From contig NZ_JACIBX010000009.1 in assembly GCF_014195545.1 (NCBI RefSeq), positions 62,001 to 126,000 on the forward strand: 64,000 nucleotides of DNA, read 5' to 3'. Under the pieces are notes generated by a model. It did no database searches, was not told the DNA's origin, and saw nothing but the letters and a program-made list of their open reading frames with translations. The DNA is from Limimaricola variabilis (GTDB lineage: Bacteria; Pseudomonadota; Alphaproteobacteria; Rhodobacterales; Rhodobacteraceae). This document shows, piece after piece, positions 44,419 through 53,409 of the stretch (its first letter is position 1; the number at the start of each line of letters is the position of its first letter). The position numbers and the translations under genes were made by a program.

Positions 44419-44958
44419 ATGGCCGAGACCACGAAACCGCTTCTGATCAAGCGCTATGCCAGCCGCCGGCTCTACAACACCGAGACCAGCGACTACGTCA
44501 CGCTCGAGGATATCGCGGGCTTCATTCGCGCGGGCCGCGAGGTGCAGATCGTCGACCTCAAATCCGGTGACGACCTGACCCGGCAGTATCTGCTGCAGAT
44601 CATCGCCGAGCACGAGAGCCGTGGCGAGAGCGTGTTGCCCGTCGACGTGCTGACCGACCTCGTGCGCAGCTACACGAGCCAGGCCAGCTCGGTGGTGCCG
44701 CAATTCCTTGCCGCCTCCTTCGAGATGCTGCGCGACGGCCAGTCGAAGATGATGGAGAACATGACCAAGGTGTCGCCGATGGGGCAGATGCCCGGCTTCG
44801 ACGCGATGCGCGCGCAGCAGGCCGCCTTCTTCAAGGCGATGACTGGCGGCATGATGGGCTCCACCGGTCCCAAGCCGGAGCGCGAGGAAGACAATCTCGA
44901 CGACATCAAGAAGCAGCTCGCAGAGCTTCAGTCCAAACTGGCGCGGATGAGCAAGTAG
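44419..44958 (+). CDS. phaR: Polyhydroxyalkanoate synthesis repressor PhaR
   Basis: A 179-residue regulator. The DNA-binding N-terminal domain is clear (LLIKRYASRRLYNTETSDYV, then LEDIAGFIRAGREVQIVDLK); the C-terminus has a Met-rich helix (MMENMTKVSPMGQMPGFDAM) and a terminal coiled coil that contacts PHB. PhaR represses phaP and itself and leaves DNA when granules bind it. The ATG preceded by GGGGGG-rich sequence gives the family start. Confidence 0.96.
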   Translation: MAETTKPLLIKRYASRRLYNTETSDYVTLEDIAGFIRAGREVQIVDLKSGDDLTRQYLLQIIAEHESRGESVLPVDVLTDLVRSYTSQASSVVPQFLAASFEMLRDGQSKMMENMTKVSPMGQMPGFDAMRAQQAAFFKAMTGGMMGSTGPKPEREEDNLDDIKKQLAELQSKLARMSK

Positions 44959-45002
44959 CGCCGACCCCGGCGCTTCCGTCCGTCATGATTTCAGGGAATG
45001 GT

Positions 45003-45030
45003 GAGGCGCGGGCATGTCCCGCGCCTCCTT
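45003..45030. terminator. Hairpin terminator between phaR and aminotransferase
   Basis: A ten-base perfect stem (GAGGCGCGGG / CCCGCGCCTC) with a five-base loop and a short CTT tail, between convergent genes. Confidence 0.65.
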
Positions 45031-45046
45031 GTCTTCCGGACCTAGG

Positions 45047-46414
45047 TCAGGCGACTTCGGCGAATACCTTGTCCAGCGCCGCTTCGAGCTTGGCGAACAT
45101 CTCGTCCATCTGGCCCTCGGTGAGGATGAAGGGCGGGCAGAGCACGATCGACTGGCCCAGCGGCCGGCAGATCAGCCCCTGATCGGTGCAGGCATTGGCG
45201 ATCCGCTCGCTGACCGAGAGGTGTCCCTCGAACGGCGTCTTCGTGGCCTTGTCCGCGACCGCCTCAAGCGCGCCCATGAAACCACGTCCACGCCATTCGC
45301 CGATATGCGGATGCTCGGCGAGCCGCGCCATACCGGCCTCGAAGCGCGGCGTCAGCCGCTTCACATTGTCTGCCAGCCCCCCGTTCATCACCACGTCGAT
45401 CGCCTTGAGCGCGATGGCGCAGCCCACCGGGTGCCCCGATGCGGTGAAGCCGTGCGGGAACTCCTCGATCTTCTCGGCGGCGCGGCCCATCCGGTCCGAC
45501 AGCTCCGGCCCGAGGATCACCGCGCCCATCGGGAAGAAGCCCGCGGTCAGGTTCTTGGACGAGATGATGGCGTCGGGCATGAAGTCGTAGGTCTCGCAAC
45601 CCCAGGTGTTGCCGGTGCGACCGAAGCCGGTGATCACCTCGTCCGAGATGATCGGGATGCCATGGCGACGCAGGATCGGCTCAATCGCTTGGAAGTAGCC
45701 CGCGCTGGGCGGGATCACCCCGCCCGCACCCATCACCGGCTCGGCAAAGAAGCCGGCGATGGTCTCGGCGCCCTCGCGCGCGATGGTCTCCTCGAGCTCG
45801 TCGGCCATGCGCTGCGTGAACTGCGCCTCGCTCTCGCCCTCGCGCCCCTCGCGCCAGTAATGCGGGCAGGAGAGGTGGATGAAGCCGTCGAAGGGCAGGC
45901 CGAAGACGGAATTGTAGGGTTTGCCGGTCATCGAAGCCGAGACCGCCGTGACGCCGTGATAGGCGTTCTTGCGGGTGAGGATCTTGCGTCGCTGCGGCTG
46001 GCCCTCGCTGGCCCAGAGGAACCACAGCATCTTGACCATGGTGTCGTTCGCCTCGGAACCGGAGTTGGTGTAGAACACCTTGGCGCTCTCGAAGGGCGAA
46101 ACCTCCGACAGCTTCTCCGACAGCATCACCGTCTGGTCCGACATCCGCCCGAAGAAGGCGTGGTAGCCGGGAAACCGCGCGTATTGGGCCTGTGCCGCTT
46201 CGATCATGCCGGGGTGGTCGAAGCCGGCCACCATGTTCCAGAGCCCGGAATTGGCGTCGAGATAGCGGCGCCCTTCGGTGTCGACGATGTAGGGCCCCTC
46301 GCCATGGGTCACCACGATGGTGCCGCGTTCGGCCACCGTGGGCAGGTCGGTGAAACCGTAGAAGGAATGCGCCGCCGCGCGGGCGCCCCAGCTGTTCGGG
46401 CCGTGTTGGGTCAT
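45047..46414 (-). CDS. Class III omega-aminotransferase
   Basis: A 455-residue PLP enzyme. Lysine is in IISSKNLTAGFFPMGA, and EVITGFGRTG, TNSGSEANDTMVKMLWF and NAYHGVTAVSASMTG are class III motifs. It closely resembles omega-transaminases that use pyruvate as acceptor and amines, beta-alanine or taurine as donor; the donor here is unknown. AGGAGAG precedes the ATG, and a longer upstream frame is not supported. Confidence 0.92.
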   Translation of the reverse strand: MTQHGPNSWGARAAAHSFYGFTDLPTVAERGTIVVTHGEGPYIVDTEGRRYLDANSGLWNMVAGFDHPGMIEAAQAQYARFPGYHAFFGRMSDQTVMLSEKLSEVSPFESAKVFYTNSGSEANDTMVKMLWFLWASEGQPQRRKILTRKNAYHGVTAVSASMTGKPYNSVFGLPFDGFIHLSCPHYWREGREGESEAQFTQRMADELEETIAREGAETIAGFFAEPVMGAGGVIPPSAGYFQAIEPILRRHGIPIISDEVITGFGRTGNTWGCETYDFMPDAIISSKNLTAGFFPMGAVILGPELSDRMGRAAEKIEEFPHGFTASGHPVGCAIALKAIDVVMNGGLADNVKRLTPRFEAGMARLAEHPHIGEWRGRGFMGALEAVADKATKTPFEGHLSVSERIANACTDQGLICRPLGQSIVLCPPFILTEGQMDEMFAKLEAALDKVFAEVA

Positions 46415-46505
46415 CTTGCTCTCCTGCGTCTTGCAGCGGAGCCTAGACGCGGGCTCGACGCGCCGCAATCGGGACGACGGGCGACGCGGGGGCAGGGCTG
46501 ACCAC

Positions 46506-46536
46506 GAAAAAGGGGCCGGCGTTTCCGCCGGCCCCC
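46506..46536 (-). terminator. Rho-independent terminator after Bax inhibitor-1 gene
   Basis: A perfect GC-rich stem (GGGGCCGGCG / CGCCGGCCCC) followed on the minus strand by TTTTT, 23 bases beyond the stop codon. Confidence 0.9.
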
Positions 46537-46558
46537 TCGGGTTCCGAAGTCCTGGTGC

Positions 46559-47335
46559 TTACTCGCGATTGCCGAAGAGCTGCAGCAGGAACATGAACAT
46601 GTTGATGAAGTCGAGATAGAGCTGCAGCGCGCCCATGATGGCGGCCTTGCCCAGCCACTCGGCGTCGCCATGCGCGGCATGGCTGACATAGACGTTCTTG
46701 ATGTTCTGCGTGTCATAGGCCGTCAGGCCCGCGAAGATCAGAACGCCCAGCACCGAGATCGCGAAAGCGACCGCCGAGGAGGCGAGGAAGATGTTTACGA
46801 TCGAGGCGACGATCAGGCCGATCACGCCCATGATCAGGAAGGTGCCGAAGCCCGACAGGTCCTTCTTGGTGGTGTAGCCGTAAAGCGACAGCCCCGCGAA
46901 GGCGATCGCCGTGATCAGGAAGACCTGCACGATCGACACGCCGGTGAAGACGAGGAAGATCGAGCTGAGCGACAGGCCCATCACCGCGGCGAAGGCGTAG
47001 AACACGGTCTGGGCGGTGGCCGCGGACATCCGGTTCATGCCGGCCGAGAAGCCGAAGACAAAGAGCAGCGGCGCGAACATGATCAGCCATTTCAGCGGCG
47101 AGGCGTAGATCGCGGCGCCGAAATTGGTCAGGTACTTGCCGGCGCCGATCTGCGCGGCGGCAAGCGACGGGTCGGTGGTGGTGGCCAGCCCTGCGATCGC
47201 CCAGGCGGCGGCGGCAGTGATCACCATGCCCACGGACATCGTGCCGTAGACCTTGTTCATGTGGGCGCGCAGGCCCTCGTCGATCCGAGCGGTGCGGGCT
47301 CCGGCCGTCGCACGGATCGTGTTGAATTCAGCCAT
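46559..47335 (-). CDS. Bax inhibitor-1/YccA family protein
   Basis: A 258-residue inner-membrane protein with seven hydrophobic helices (e.g. WLIMFAPLLFVFGFSAGMNR; YGTMSVGMVITAAAAWAIAG). The C-terminal SVLGVLIFAGLTAYDTQNIK with its Asp is the BI-1 pore motif. Bacterial homologues conduct calcium in a pH-dependent way or modulate FtsH protease. GGAGG precedes the ATG. It is divergent from the XRE gene over 450 bases. Confidence 0.93.
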   Translation of the reverse strand: MAEFNTIRATAGARTARIDEGLRAHMNKVYGTMSVGMVITAAAAWAIAGLATTTDPSLAAAQIGAGKYLTNFGAAIYASPLKWLIMFAPLLFVFGFSAGMNRMSAATAQTVFYAFAAVMGLSLSSIFLVFTGVSIVQVFLITAIAFAGLSLYGYTTKKDLSGFGTFLIMGVIGLIVASIVNIFLASSAVAFAISVLGVLIFAGLTAYDTQNIKNVYVSHAAHGDAEWLGKAAIMGALQLYLDFINMFMFLLQLFGNRE

Positions 47336-47787
47336 AGAGACCTCCGTTCAGAAAGCAGTTCAGTCGCTGTCCGATATTGGGGATCGGCCCGCTCTTTTCA
47401 AGTGTGTCGGGGCGGGTCGCCCCTCGCTCTGTGACGCTTTCGGGCGCGTTTGGAGAGCCGGAATATCAGCGCCGCTCGTTACGTTGCGTCGTGTTCGTTT
47501 TTAAAGCGATATTCTTACCGGGAGGAGAAGACCGGCACGCTAGCGGCATTCCGCCCGCACAACCCGAATGGCGTTGCAATTCATGAAGTTGCGATACAAT
47601 CCTGACCTTCCGGACAGGTGCCGCCCTGCGGATGCCCCGATTTCTGATCTAAAAGCAATGATGACCGATGCAACCAAAACGTGTCTTAATGGATATATAC
47701 TGACGGGCAGTTCTTGCTCGAACATTAATCGACTTGGGAGCGTCGCTATCCGGGAGGAGGGCGTCCGAAGGTAGGAAGGCCGGCATT
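47336..47787. other. Long intergenic region before the XRE regulator
   Basis: 452 bases without a credible gene and less GC-rich than its neighbours. It must hold the promoters of the BI-1 gene and the XRE regulator. TTGCAA (47574-47579) and TACAAT (47595-47600) form a possible plus-strand promoter with a short 15-base spacer, which would give a leader of about 180 bases. I see no tRNA, riboswitch or terminator. Confidence 0.5.
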
Positions 47788-48156
47788 ATGAAGCATCCAG
47801 TAGACGTCCATGTTGGCAAGCGTATTCGCCACCGGAGGTGGATGAACGGCACCACCCAGCAGCAGCTTGCCGAAAAGGTCGGCATTAAGTTTCAGCAGAT
47901 CCAGAAATATGAAACCGGCATGAACCGGGTCAGCGCCTCCCGGCTGTGGGACATCGCACACGCGCTCGGTGTGCCGGTCTCCTTCTTCTTTGAGGGCATG
48001 GAAGCGGCCCAGCCCGAGGCCGGCCCCGGCGACATGCCCGGCGACGTGATGGCGGATCGCGAGGCGCTGGAACTGCTCCGCTCTTATTATGCGATCCCCG
48101 AGCAGCAGCGCCGTCGGTTGTTCGATCTCGCGCGCGTGCTGAGCGACGCCGCCTGA
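47788..48156 (+). CDS. XRE family helix-turn-helix regulator
   Basis: A 122-residue regulator with an N-terminal lambda-repressor type HTH (TTQQQLAEKVGIKFQQIQKY, about residues 23-42) and the following ASRLWDIAHALGVPVSFFFE. The C-terminal 45 residues include a helix (REALELLRSYYAIPEQQRRR) found in a conserved alphaproteobacterial group. AAGG is upstream of the ATG. Target genes are unknown; the long upstream region suggests its own regulation. Confidence 0.88.
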   Translation: MKHPVDVHVGKRIRHRRWMNGTTQQQLAEKVGIKFQQIQKYETGMNRVSASRLWDIAHALGVPVSFFFEGMEAAQPEAGPGDMPGDVMADREALELLRSYYAIPEQQRRRLFDLARVLSDAA

Positions 48157-48258
48157 AAGCCCCGATCCGAGGGTGAGCCCCCGGCTTGACCGGGGCGACA
48201 CCTGCGCGCTACCGCCGGTGCCGGGCGGGATGCTCCGTCCGGGCTCGACGGAGACATC

Positions 48259-49062
48259 ATGACCGGCACGCTTACCCCCGATCTGCAGCGCGACCTCGCG
48301 GCCACCGCCCATGCGCTAGCCGACGCAGCCCGTCCCGAGGCGCTGCGTCATTTCCGCACCCAGATCGCGTCCGAGAACAAGCTCGAAACCGGCTTCGACC
48401 CGGTTACCGAGGCCGATCGGGCCGCCGAGCGCGCGATGCGCGCGGTGCTGGCCGAGCGCCGCCCCGATGACGCGATCCTGGGCGAGGAATACGGCCACAG
48501 CGCCGGGACCAGCGGCCTGACCTGGGTGCTCGACCCGATCGACGGTACCCGTGCCTATATCGCCGGCACGCCCACTTGGGGCGTGTTGATCGCGGTGAAC
48601 GACGCCGAGGGGCCAGTCCATGGGCTGATCGATCAACCCTATATCGGCGAACGCTTCGAAGGCGGTTTCGGCGTGGCACGGCTGGCCGGCCCCCGGGGTG
48701 AAACCCCGCTTGCCACCCGTGCCCCGCGTCCCTTGGCCGAGGCGATCGTGATGACGACCTTTCCGGAAGTGGGCAGCCCCGCCGAGCGGGCAGGGTTCGA
48801 GGCAGTGAGCCAGGCTGTCCGGCTGACCCGCTATGGCATGGACTGCTACGCCTATGCGTTGGTGGCGCTGGGTCAGGTCGATCTGGTGATCGAGGCCGGG
48901 CTCAACAGCTACGACATCTGCGCGCCGATCGCGGTGATCGAGGCGGCGGGCGGCATCGTCACCGATTGGGATGGCGGCCCGGCGCATGGCGGCGGTCGCG
49001 TGATCGCCGCCGCCAACAGCCGGATCCATGCCGAGGCGCTCGAACTGTTGCGGGGGCGCTAG
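48259..49062 (+). CDS. hisN: Histidinol-phosphatase HisN (inositol monophosphatase fold)
   Basis: A 267-residue IMPase-fold enzyme. ILGEEYG, VLDPIDGTRAYIAGTPTWG and NSYDICAPIAVIEAAGG provide the metal ligands; the DGTRAYIAG-TPTWG form is typical of the HisN group, which makes histidinol from its phosphate in actinobacteria and alphaproteobacteria lacking HisB-N. The last four bases overlap guaD, which converges on it. A second IMPase homologue lies at 34 kb. Confidence 0.85.
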   Translation: MTGTLTPDLQRDLAATAHALADAARPEALRHFRTQIASENKLETGFDPVTEADRAAERAMRAVLAERRPDDAILGEEYGHSAGTSGLTWVLDPIDGTRAYIAGTPTWGVLIAVNDAEGPVHGLIDQPYIGERFEGGFGVARLAGPRGETPLATRAPRPLAEAIVMTTFPEVGSPAERAGFEAVSQAVRLTRYGMDCYAYALVALGQVDLVIEAGLNSYDICAPIAVIEAAGGIVTDWDGGPAHGGGRVIAAANSRIHAEALELLRGR

Positions 49063-50348
49063 CCCTTCATCCGCCGCCCGGCGACATAGGTTGCCGCGAT
49101 CGCCCGGTCGTCGCCCATCATGATGGTCGGGAACAACGCCTCCCAGATATCGGAGGCCACCGCGCTGCGCTGCGCGATGCCCGGCGTCGAGGCGAGGTCG
49201 AGCACGATCATGTCGGCCATGGCGCCTGGTGCCAGCCGCCCGATCTCGCCTTCGGCATGCAGCACCTTCGCCGATCCTTCAGTGGCCAGCCACAGGAGCT
49301 GCGCCGGATGGATCGGGTTGCGCTTGAGCTGGCCGATCTCATAGGCGGCGCCCATCACCCGCAGCATCGAGAACGACGAGCCGCCGCCGGTATCCGAGGC
49401 CAGCCCGATCCGCTGCCCCTCGGCCACCCGTGCGGCCATGTCGAACAGGCCGGAGCCGATGAAGGTGTTCGAGGTCGGGCAATGCACCAGCCCCGCGCCG
49501 GTCTCGCGCAGCCGGTCGGCCTCGCGCGGCTCAAGGTGGATCGCGTGGCCGTAGAGCCCACGTTCACCCAGCAGCCCGTGCGCCTCGTAAGTGTCGAGAT
49601 AGTCGCGCGCTTGCGGGTAGAGGCTTTTGACCCATTCGATCTCGTCGACCTGCTCGGAAAGATGGGTCTGCATCAGGCAGGAGGGGCTCTCGGCCCAGAG
49701 TGCGCCCAGCGCCTCGAGCTGCTCGGGCGTCGAGGTGGGCGAGAAGCGCGGCGTGATGACATAGGTCGCGCGGCCCTTGCCGTGCCAGCGTTCGAGCAGC
49801 GCCTTGCTGTCGTCATAAGCACTCTGCGACGTGTCGCTGAGGTAATCGGGGGCGTTGCGGTCCATGCAGGTCTTGCCCGCGAAGCCCGCCATGCCGCGCG
49901 CCTGCGCGGCCTCGAAGAAGGCGTCGACGCTGCTGGGATGGATGGTGCAGAAGCTGGTCAGCGTGGTGGTGCCATGCGCCAGCGCCAGATCGAGCGTGCG
50001 GCCTGCGATCTCGTCGGCATAGGCCCGGTCGGCGAACTTGCCTTCCTCGGGAAAGGTATAGCTGTTGAGCCAGTCGATCAGCCGCTTGCCCCAGCTCGCG
50101 ATCATCGCAGTCTGCGGGTAATGCATGTGCGCGTCGACGAAGCCGGGCAGGATCAGGCCGTCACCGTGATCCTCGACAATCGCCTCGGGATGCGCGGCGC
50201 GCAGCGCGTCGGCCTCACCGGTGGCCGAGACGCGTCCGCCCTCGACCAGCACCGCGCCGCGGCTCGAATGGGTGGCGGCGGCGGGGCCCTCGATGAAGGG
50301 ATCGCCGGTGAAGCTCAGGGTCTGCCCGAGATGCAATGTCTTTGTCAT
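49059..50348 (-). CDS. guaD: Guanine deaminase
   Basis: A 429-residue amidohydrolase that converts guanine to xanthine. Zinc ligands are in GFVDAHMHYPQTAM and TCMDRNAPDYL/THLSEQ, and HCPTSNTFIGSGLFDM plus GLASDTGGGSSFSML are family signatures. The start is set at MTKTLHLGQTL; a much longer frame upstream has no similarity. It stands alone, without other purine-catabolism genes. Confidence 0.94.
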   Translation of the reverse strand: MTKTLHLGQTLSFTGDPFIEGPAAATHSSRGAVLVEGGRVSATGEADALRAAHPEAIVEDHGDGLILPGFVDAHMHYPQTAMIASWGKRLIDWLNSYTFPEEGKFADRAYADEIAGRTLDLALAHGTTTLTSFCTIHPSSVDAFFEAAQARGMAGFAGKTCMDRNAPDYLSDTSQSAYDDSKALLERWHGKGRATYVITPRFSPTSTPEQLEALGALWAESPSCLMQTHLSEQVDEIEWVKSLYPQARDYLDTYEAHGLLGERGLYGHAIHLEPREADRLRETGAGLVHCPTSNTFIGSGLFDMAARVAEGQRIGLASDTGGGSSFSMLRVMGAAYEIGQLKRNPIHPAQLLWLATEGSAKVLHAEGEIGRLAPGAMADMIVLDLASTPGIAQRSAVASDIWEALFPTIMMGDDRAIAATYVAGRRMKG

Positions 50349-50458
50349 GCGCCAACGATAGGAGCGGCGCGCGCGCAGGTAAATCGGCCAAGCGGGCCGC
50401 GCTCCGGTTGCCGTGGCGCGAACAATCACTATGGTCCGCGCAAACACCGGGAGACGCC

Positions 50459-51847
50459 ATGAACGACCAGATCGAGAGCCCGGAGCCGGAGACCGAGGAG
50501 GACGATTTCGGCCTGCCGGCACGGCTCTTCGACGAGGTGCTCGACGCGGTCGAGGCAGGCGACGCGGCGCGGCTCGACGCGCTGCTCGATCCGCTGCACC
50601 CGGCCGACGTCGCCGACCTGCTCGAACAGATCGATGGCCGCGACCGTCGCGCGCTACTCGCACTGTGGAAGGGCGGGATGGACGGGGAGATCCTCTCCGA
50701 GCTCGACGACAATCTGCGCGAGGAGATCATCCAGAGCCTCGCGCCGACCGAGCTGGCCGAGGCGGTGCGCGAGCTCGAATCCGACGACGTGGTCGACCTT
50801 GTCGAGTATCTCGACGAGGACCAGCAGGCGGCCGTGCTCGACGCGCTGGCCGCCACCGACCGGATCGCGGTCGAGAAGGCGCTCGCCTATCCGGAGGAAT
50901 CCGCCGGCCGACTGATGCAGGTCGAGGTGGTGCGCGCGCCCGAGCACTGGACCGTGGGCGAGGCGATCGACTTCCTGCGCCGCTCCGAGACGCTGCCCGA
51001 CCAGTTCTACCACGTCATGCTGGTCGATCCGCGCATGAAGCCGGTGGGCTACGTGCAGATCGGCAGGCTCCTGTCCAAGCCGCGGGCCACGCCGTTGCGC
51101 GACATCACCGAGGAGAGCTTCCGCACCTTCCATGTCGAGGATGACGAGGGCGCGGTTGCCTATGCCTTCAACCAGTACCACCTGATCTCGGCCCCGGTGG
51201 TCGATGACGACGACCGGCTGGTCGGGGTCATCACCATCGACGACGCGATGAACGTACTCGACGAGGAGCACGAGGAGGACATCCTGCGCCTCGCCGGCGT
51301 CGGCGGCGAAAGCGAGCTGTCGGATTCGGTGCGCGAGACGACCAAGCAGCGTCTGCCTTGGCTCGCGGTGAACCTCGGCACGGCGATCATCGCCTCGCTC
51401 GTGATCTCGCTCTTCGAGGAGACCATCGCCGGGCTGGTGGCGCTTGCCGTCCTCATGCCGATCGTCGCCTCAATGGGCGGCAATGCGGGCACCCAGTCGC
51501 TCACCGTCGCGGTGCGCGCCATCGCGACGCGCGACCTCACCACGTCGAATGTCTGGCGGGTGATCCGCCGCGAGGTGGCGGTGGGGCTGATCAATGGCCT
51601 CGCCTTCGCGCTGGTCATGGGCGTGGTCGGCCTGTTGTGGTTCGGGTCGCCGATGCTCGGTGCGGTGATCGCCGTCGCCATGGTCATCAACCTCGTCGTG
51701 GCCGGGCTGTCGGGGGTGGTGGTGCCGGTGGTGCTCGATCGGTTCGGGATCGACCCGGCGCTGGCCTCGGGCACCTTCGTGACCACGGTGACCGACGTGG
51801 TGGGCTTCTTCGCTTTCCTCGGCCTCGCCTCGGTGATCCTGCTGTGA
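50459..51847 (+). CDS. mgtE: Magnesium transporter MgtE
   Basis: A 462-residue channel. The N-terminal superhelical domain (LLDPLHPADVADLLEQIDGR) is followed by two CBS domains that sense magnesium (about residues 145-265) and five membrane helices; PIVASMGGNAGTQS is the pore signature. GGGAG precedes the ATG. Its stop overlaps the GTG start of the folate gene by four bases, so the two are coupled. Confidence 0.96.
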   Translation: MNDQIESPEPETEEDDFGLPARLFDEVLDAVEAGDAARLDALLDPLHPADVADLLEQIDGRDRRALLALWKGGMDGEILSELDDNLREEIIQSLAPTELAEAVRELESDDVVDLVEYLDEDQQAAVLDALAATDRIAVEKALAYPEESAGRLMQVEVVRAPEHWTVGEAIDFLRRSETLPDQFYHVMLVDPRMKPVGYVQIGRLLSKPRATPLRDITEESFRTFHVEDDEGAVAYAFNQYHLISAPVVDDDDRLVGVITIDDAMNVLDEEHEEDILRLAGVGGESELSDSVRETTKQRLPWLAVNLGTAIIASLVISLFEETIAGLVALAVLMPIVASMGGNAGTQSLTVAVRAIATRDLTTSNVWRVIRREVAVGLINGLAFALVMGVVGLLWFGSPMLGAVIAVAMVINLVVAGLSGVVVPVVLDRFGIDPALASGTFVTTVTDVVGFFAFLGLASVILL

Positions 51848-52401
51848 GCGATCTGGCGGCGCGCAAGCGGGCGGCGCGCGAAGCGGCCTTCGCGCGTCGC
51901 GCCGCGGCCTACCGCGTCGAGGGGCCGCAGGCGGTGCATCTCGCACGATGGCTGCGCGCGCATCCGGGGCTCGATGTCGCGGGCTACATGCCGATGCGCA
52001 CCGAGATCGACCCGCTGCCTGCCATGGCGGCGGCGGCCGAGACGGCGCGCGTCGGCGTGCCGGTGATCGACGGGCCGGGACTGCCGCTGCGGTTTCGCGA
52101 ATGGCGGCCGGGCTGCGCGCTCGAGCCGGGCCGCTTCGGCGCGCAGGTGCCGGTCTCGGGTGACTGGATCGAGCCGCGAATCGTCATCGTGCCGCTGGTG
52201 GCCTTCGACCGTCAGGGGCACCGGCTGGGCTATGGCGGCGGCTTCTACGACCGGACCCTGGCCCGGCTGCGCGCGCTTGGATCGGTGACAGCGGTCGGTT
52301 TCGCCTTCGCGGCGCAGGAGGCCGTGGAAATTCCGATCGAGCCGACCGACCAGCCGCTGGACCTGATCGTGACCGAAACCGGGATCGTCGTTCCGGGCTG
52401 A
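51844..52401 (+). CDS. 5-formyltetrahydrofolate cyclo-ligase
   Basis: A 185-residue enzyme that turns 5-formyl-THF into 5,10-methenyl-THF with ATP. The C-terminal IVPLVAFDRQGHRLGYGGGF and the GYMPMRTEIDPLP segment are characteristic. It starts with GTG inside the mgtE stop, and the N-terminal basic helix (ARKRAAREAAFARR) fits the family. No 6S RNA is seen near it. Confidence 0.92.
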   Translation: MSDLAARKRAAREAAFARRAAAYRVEGPQAVHLARWLRAHPGLDVAGYMPMRTEIDPLPAMAAAAETARVGVPVIDGPGLPLRFREWRPGCALEPGRFGAQVPVSGDWIEPRIVIVPLVAFDRQGHRLGYGGGFYDRTLARLRALGSVTAVGFAFAAQEAVEIPIEPTDQPLDLIVTETGIVVPG

Positions 52402-52537
52402 ATGCGGCCGGGGAACGGGCGTTCCGAAGGCAGGCACGGCCACGGATCGGGCGGTCCGACAGGGGGCGCCGGAGACGCTGCGACGCGCCGCAACGCTGCG
52501 CTTGCCCTTTACGGATGCCCCCCCTAACACCTGCGGA

Positions 52538-53371
52538 ATGAGAATATTATTCCTTGGCGATGTGATGGGACGTGGCGGACGACAGGCGGTGGCCGAGCGC
52601 CTGCCGAACCTGCGTCGCGACTGGCGGCTCGATTTCGTGGTGGTCAATGGCGAGAACGCCACCGGTGGGCGGGGTCTGTCGCCGGAGCATGCCAAGGGCA
52701 TCCTTGAGGCCGGCGCGGACGTCATCACGCTGGGCGATCATGCCTTCGATCAGAAGGAGATGATGCGCTTCTGCGAGACCGAGCCGCGCATCATCCGTCC
52801 CCTGAACTACTCGAAATCCGCGCCCGGCACCGGCGCGCGGGTGTTCGAGGCGACGCGCGGCCGCAAGGTGCTGGTGGCGCAGGTGCTGGGGCAGGTCTTC
52901 ATGAGCCGCCCCTATGACGACCCGTTCTCGGCGCTCGACCCGGTGCTGCGGGCGCATCCGCCCGGCGGCGCGGTCGCGGCGAGCCTGATCGACATCCATT
53001 GCGAGGCGACGAGCGAGAAGATGGGCGTCGGCCATTACTGCGATGGCCGCGCGAGCGTCGTGGTCGGCACCCATACCCACGTGCCCACCGCCGATGTGCA
53101 GATCCTGCCGCGCGGCACCGCCTTTCAGTCGGATGCCGGGATGTGCGGCGATTACGACAGCGTCATCGGCATGCAGAAGGACGAGCCGCTCAGGCGCTTC
53201 GTCACCGGCATGCCGGGAGGACGCTTCACCCCGGCGATGCAGGAGGTCACGCTAGCCGGTCTCTACGTGGAGACCGACGACCGGACCGGCCTCGCCACCC
53301 GGGTCGAGATGGTCCGTCAGGGGGGGCGGCTGTCTCAGTGCGGACCCGCGGCAGCAACCGCGGGGCAGTAG
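52538..53371 (+). CDS. YmdB family metallophosphoesterase
   Basis: A 277-residue binuclear metal phosphodiesterase of the YmdB/TIGR00282 family; the Bacillus protein hydrolyses cyclic nucleotides and affects development. Metal ligands are in LFLGDVMGRGG, VVNGENATGG, TLGDHAFDQ and VGTHTHVPTAD, and QSDAGMCGDYDSVIGM is a family signature. The ribosome site is weak, but the ATG gives the normal N-terminus. Confidence 0.93.
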   Translation: MRILFLGDVMGRGGRQAVAERLPNLRRDWRLDFVVVNGENATGGRGLSPEHAKGILEAGADVITLGDHAFDQKEMMRFCETEPRIIRPLNYSKSAPGTGARVFEATRGRKVLVAQVLGQVFMSRPYDDPFSALDPVLRAHPPGGAVAASLIDIHCEATSEKMGVGHYCDGRASVVVGTHTHVPTADVQILPRGTAFQSDAGMCGDYDSVIGMQKDEPLRRFVTGMPGGRFTPAMQEVTLAGLYVETDDRTGLATRVEMVRQGGRLSQCGPAAATAGQ

Positions 53372-53409
53372 AGTTCCGGCCACATCCGTGGTCGTAGAAA
53401 GGTTCTGAA

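Noticed and set aside
47568-47774. Small plus-strand frame before the XRE gene
   Set aside because: 68 residues, no recognisable ribosome site or domain; composition looks non-coding.
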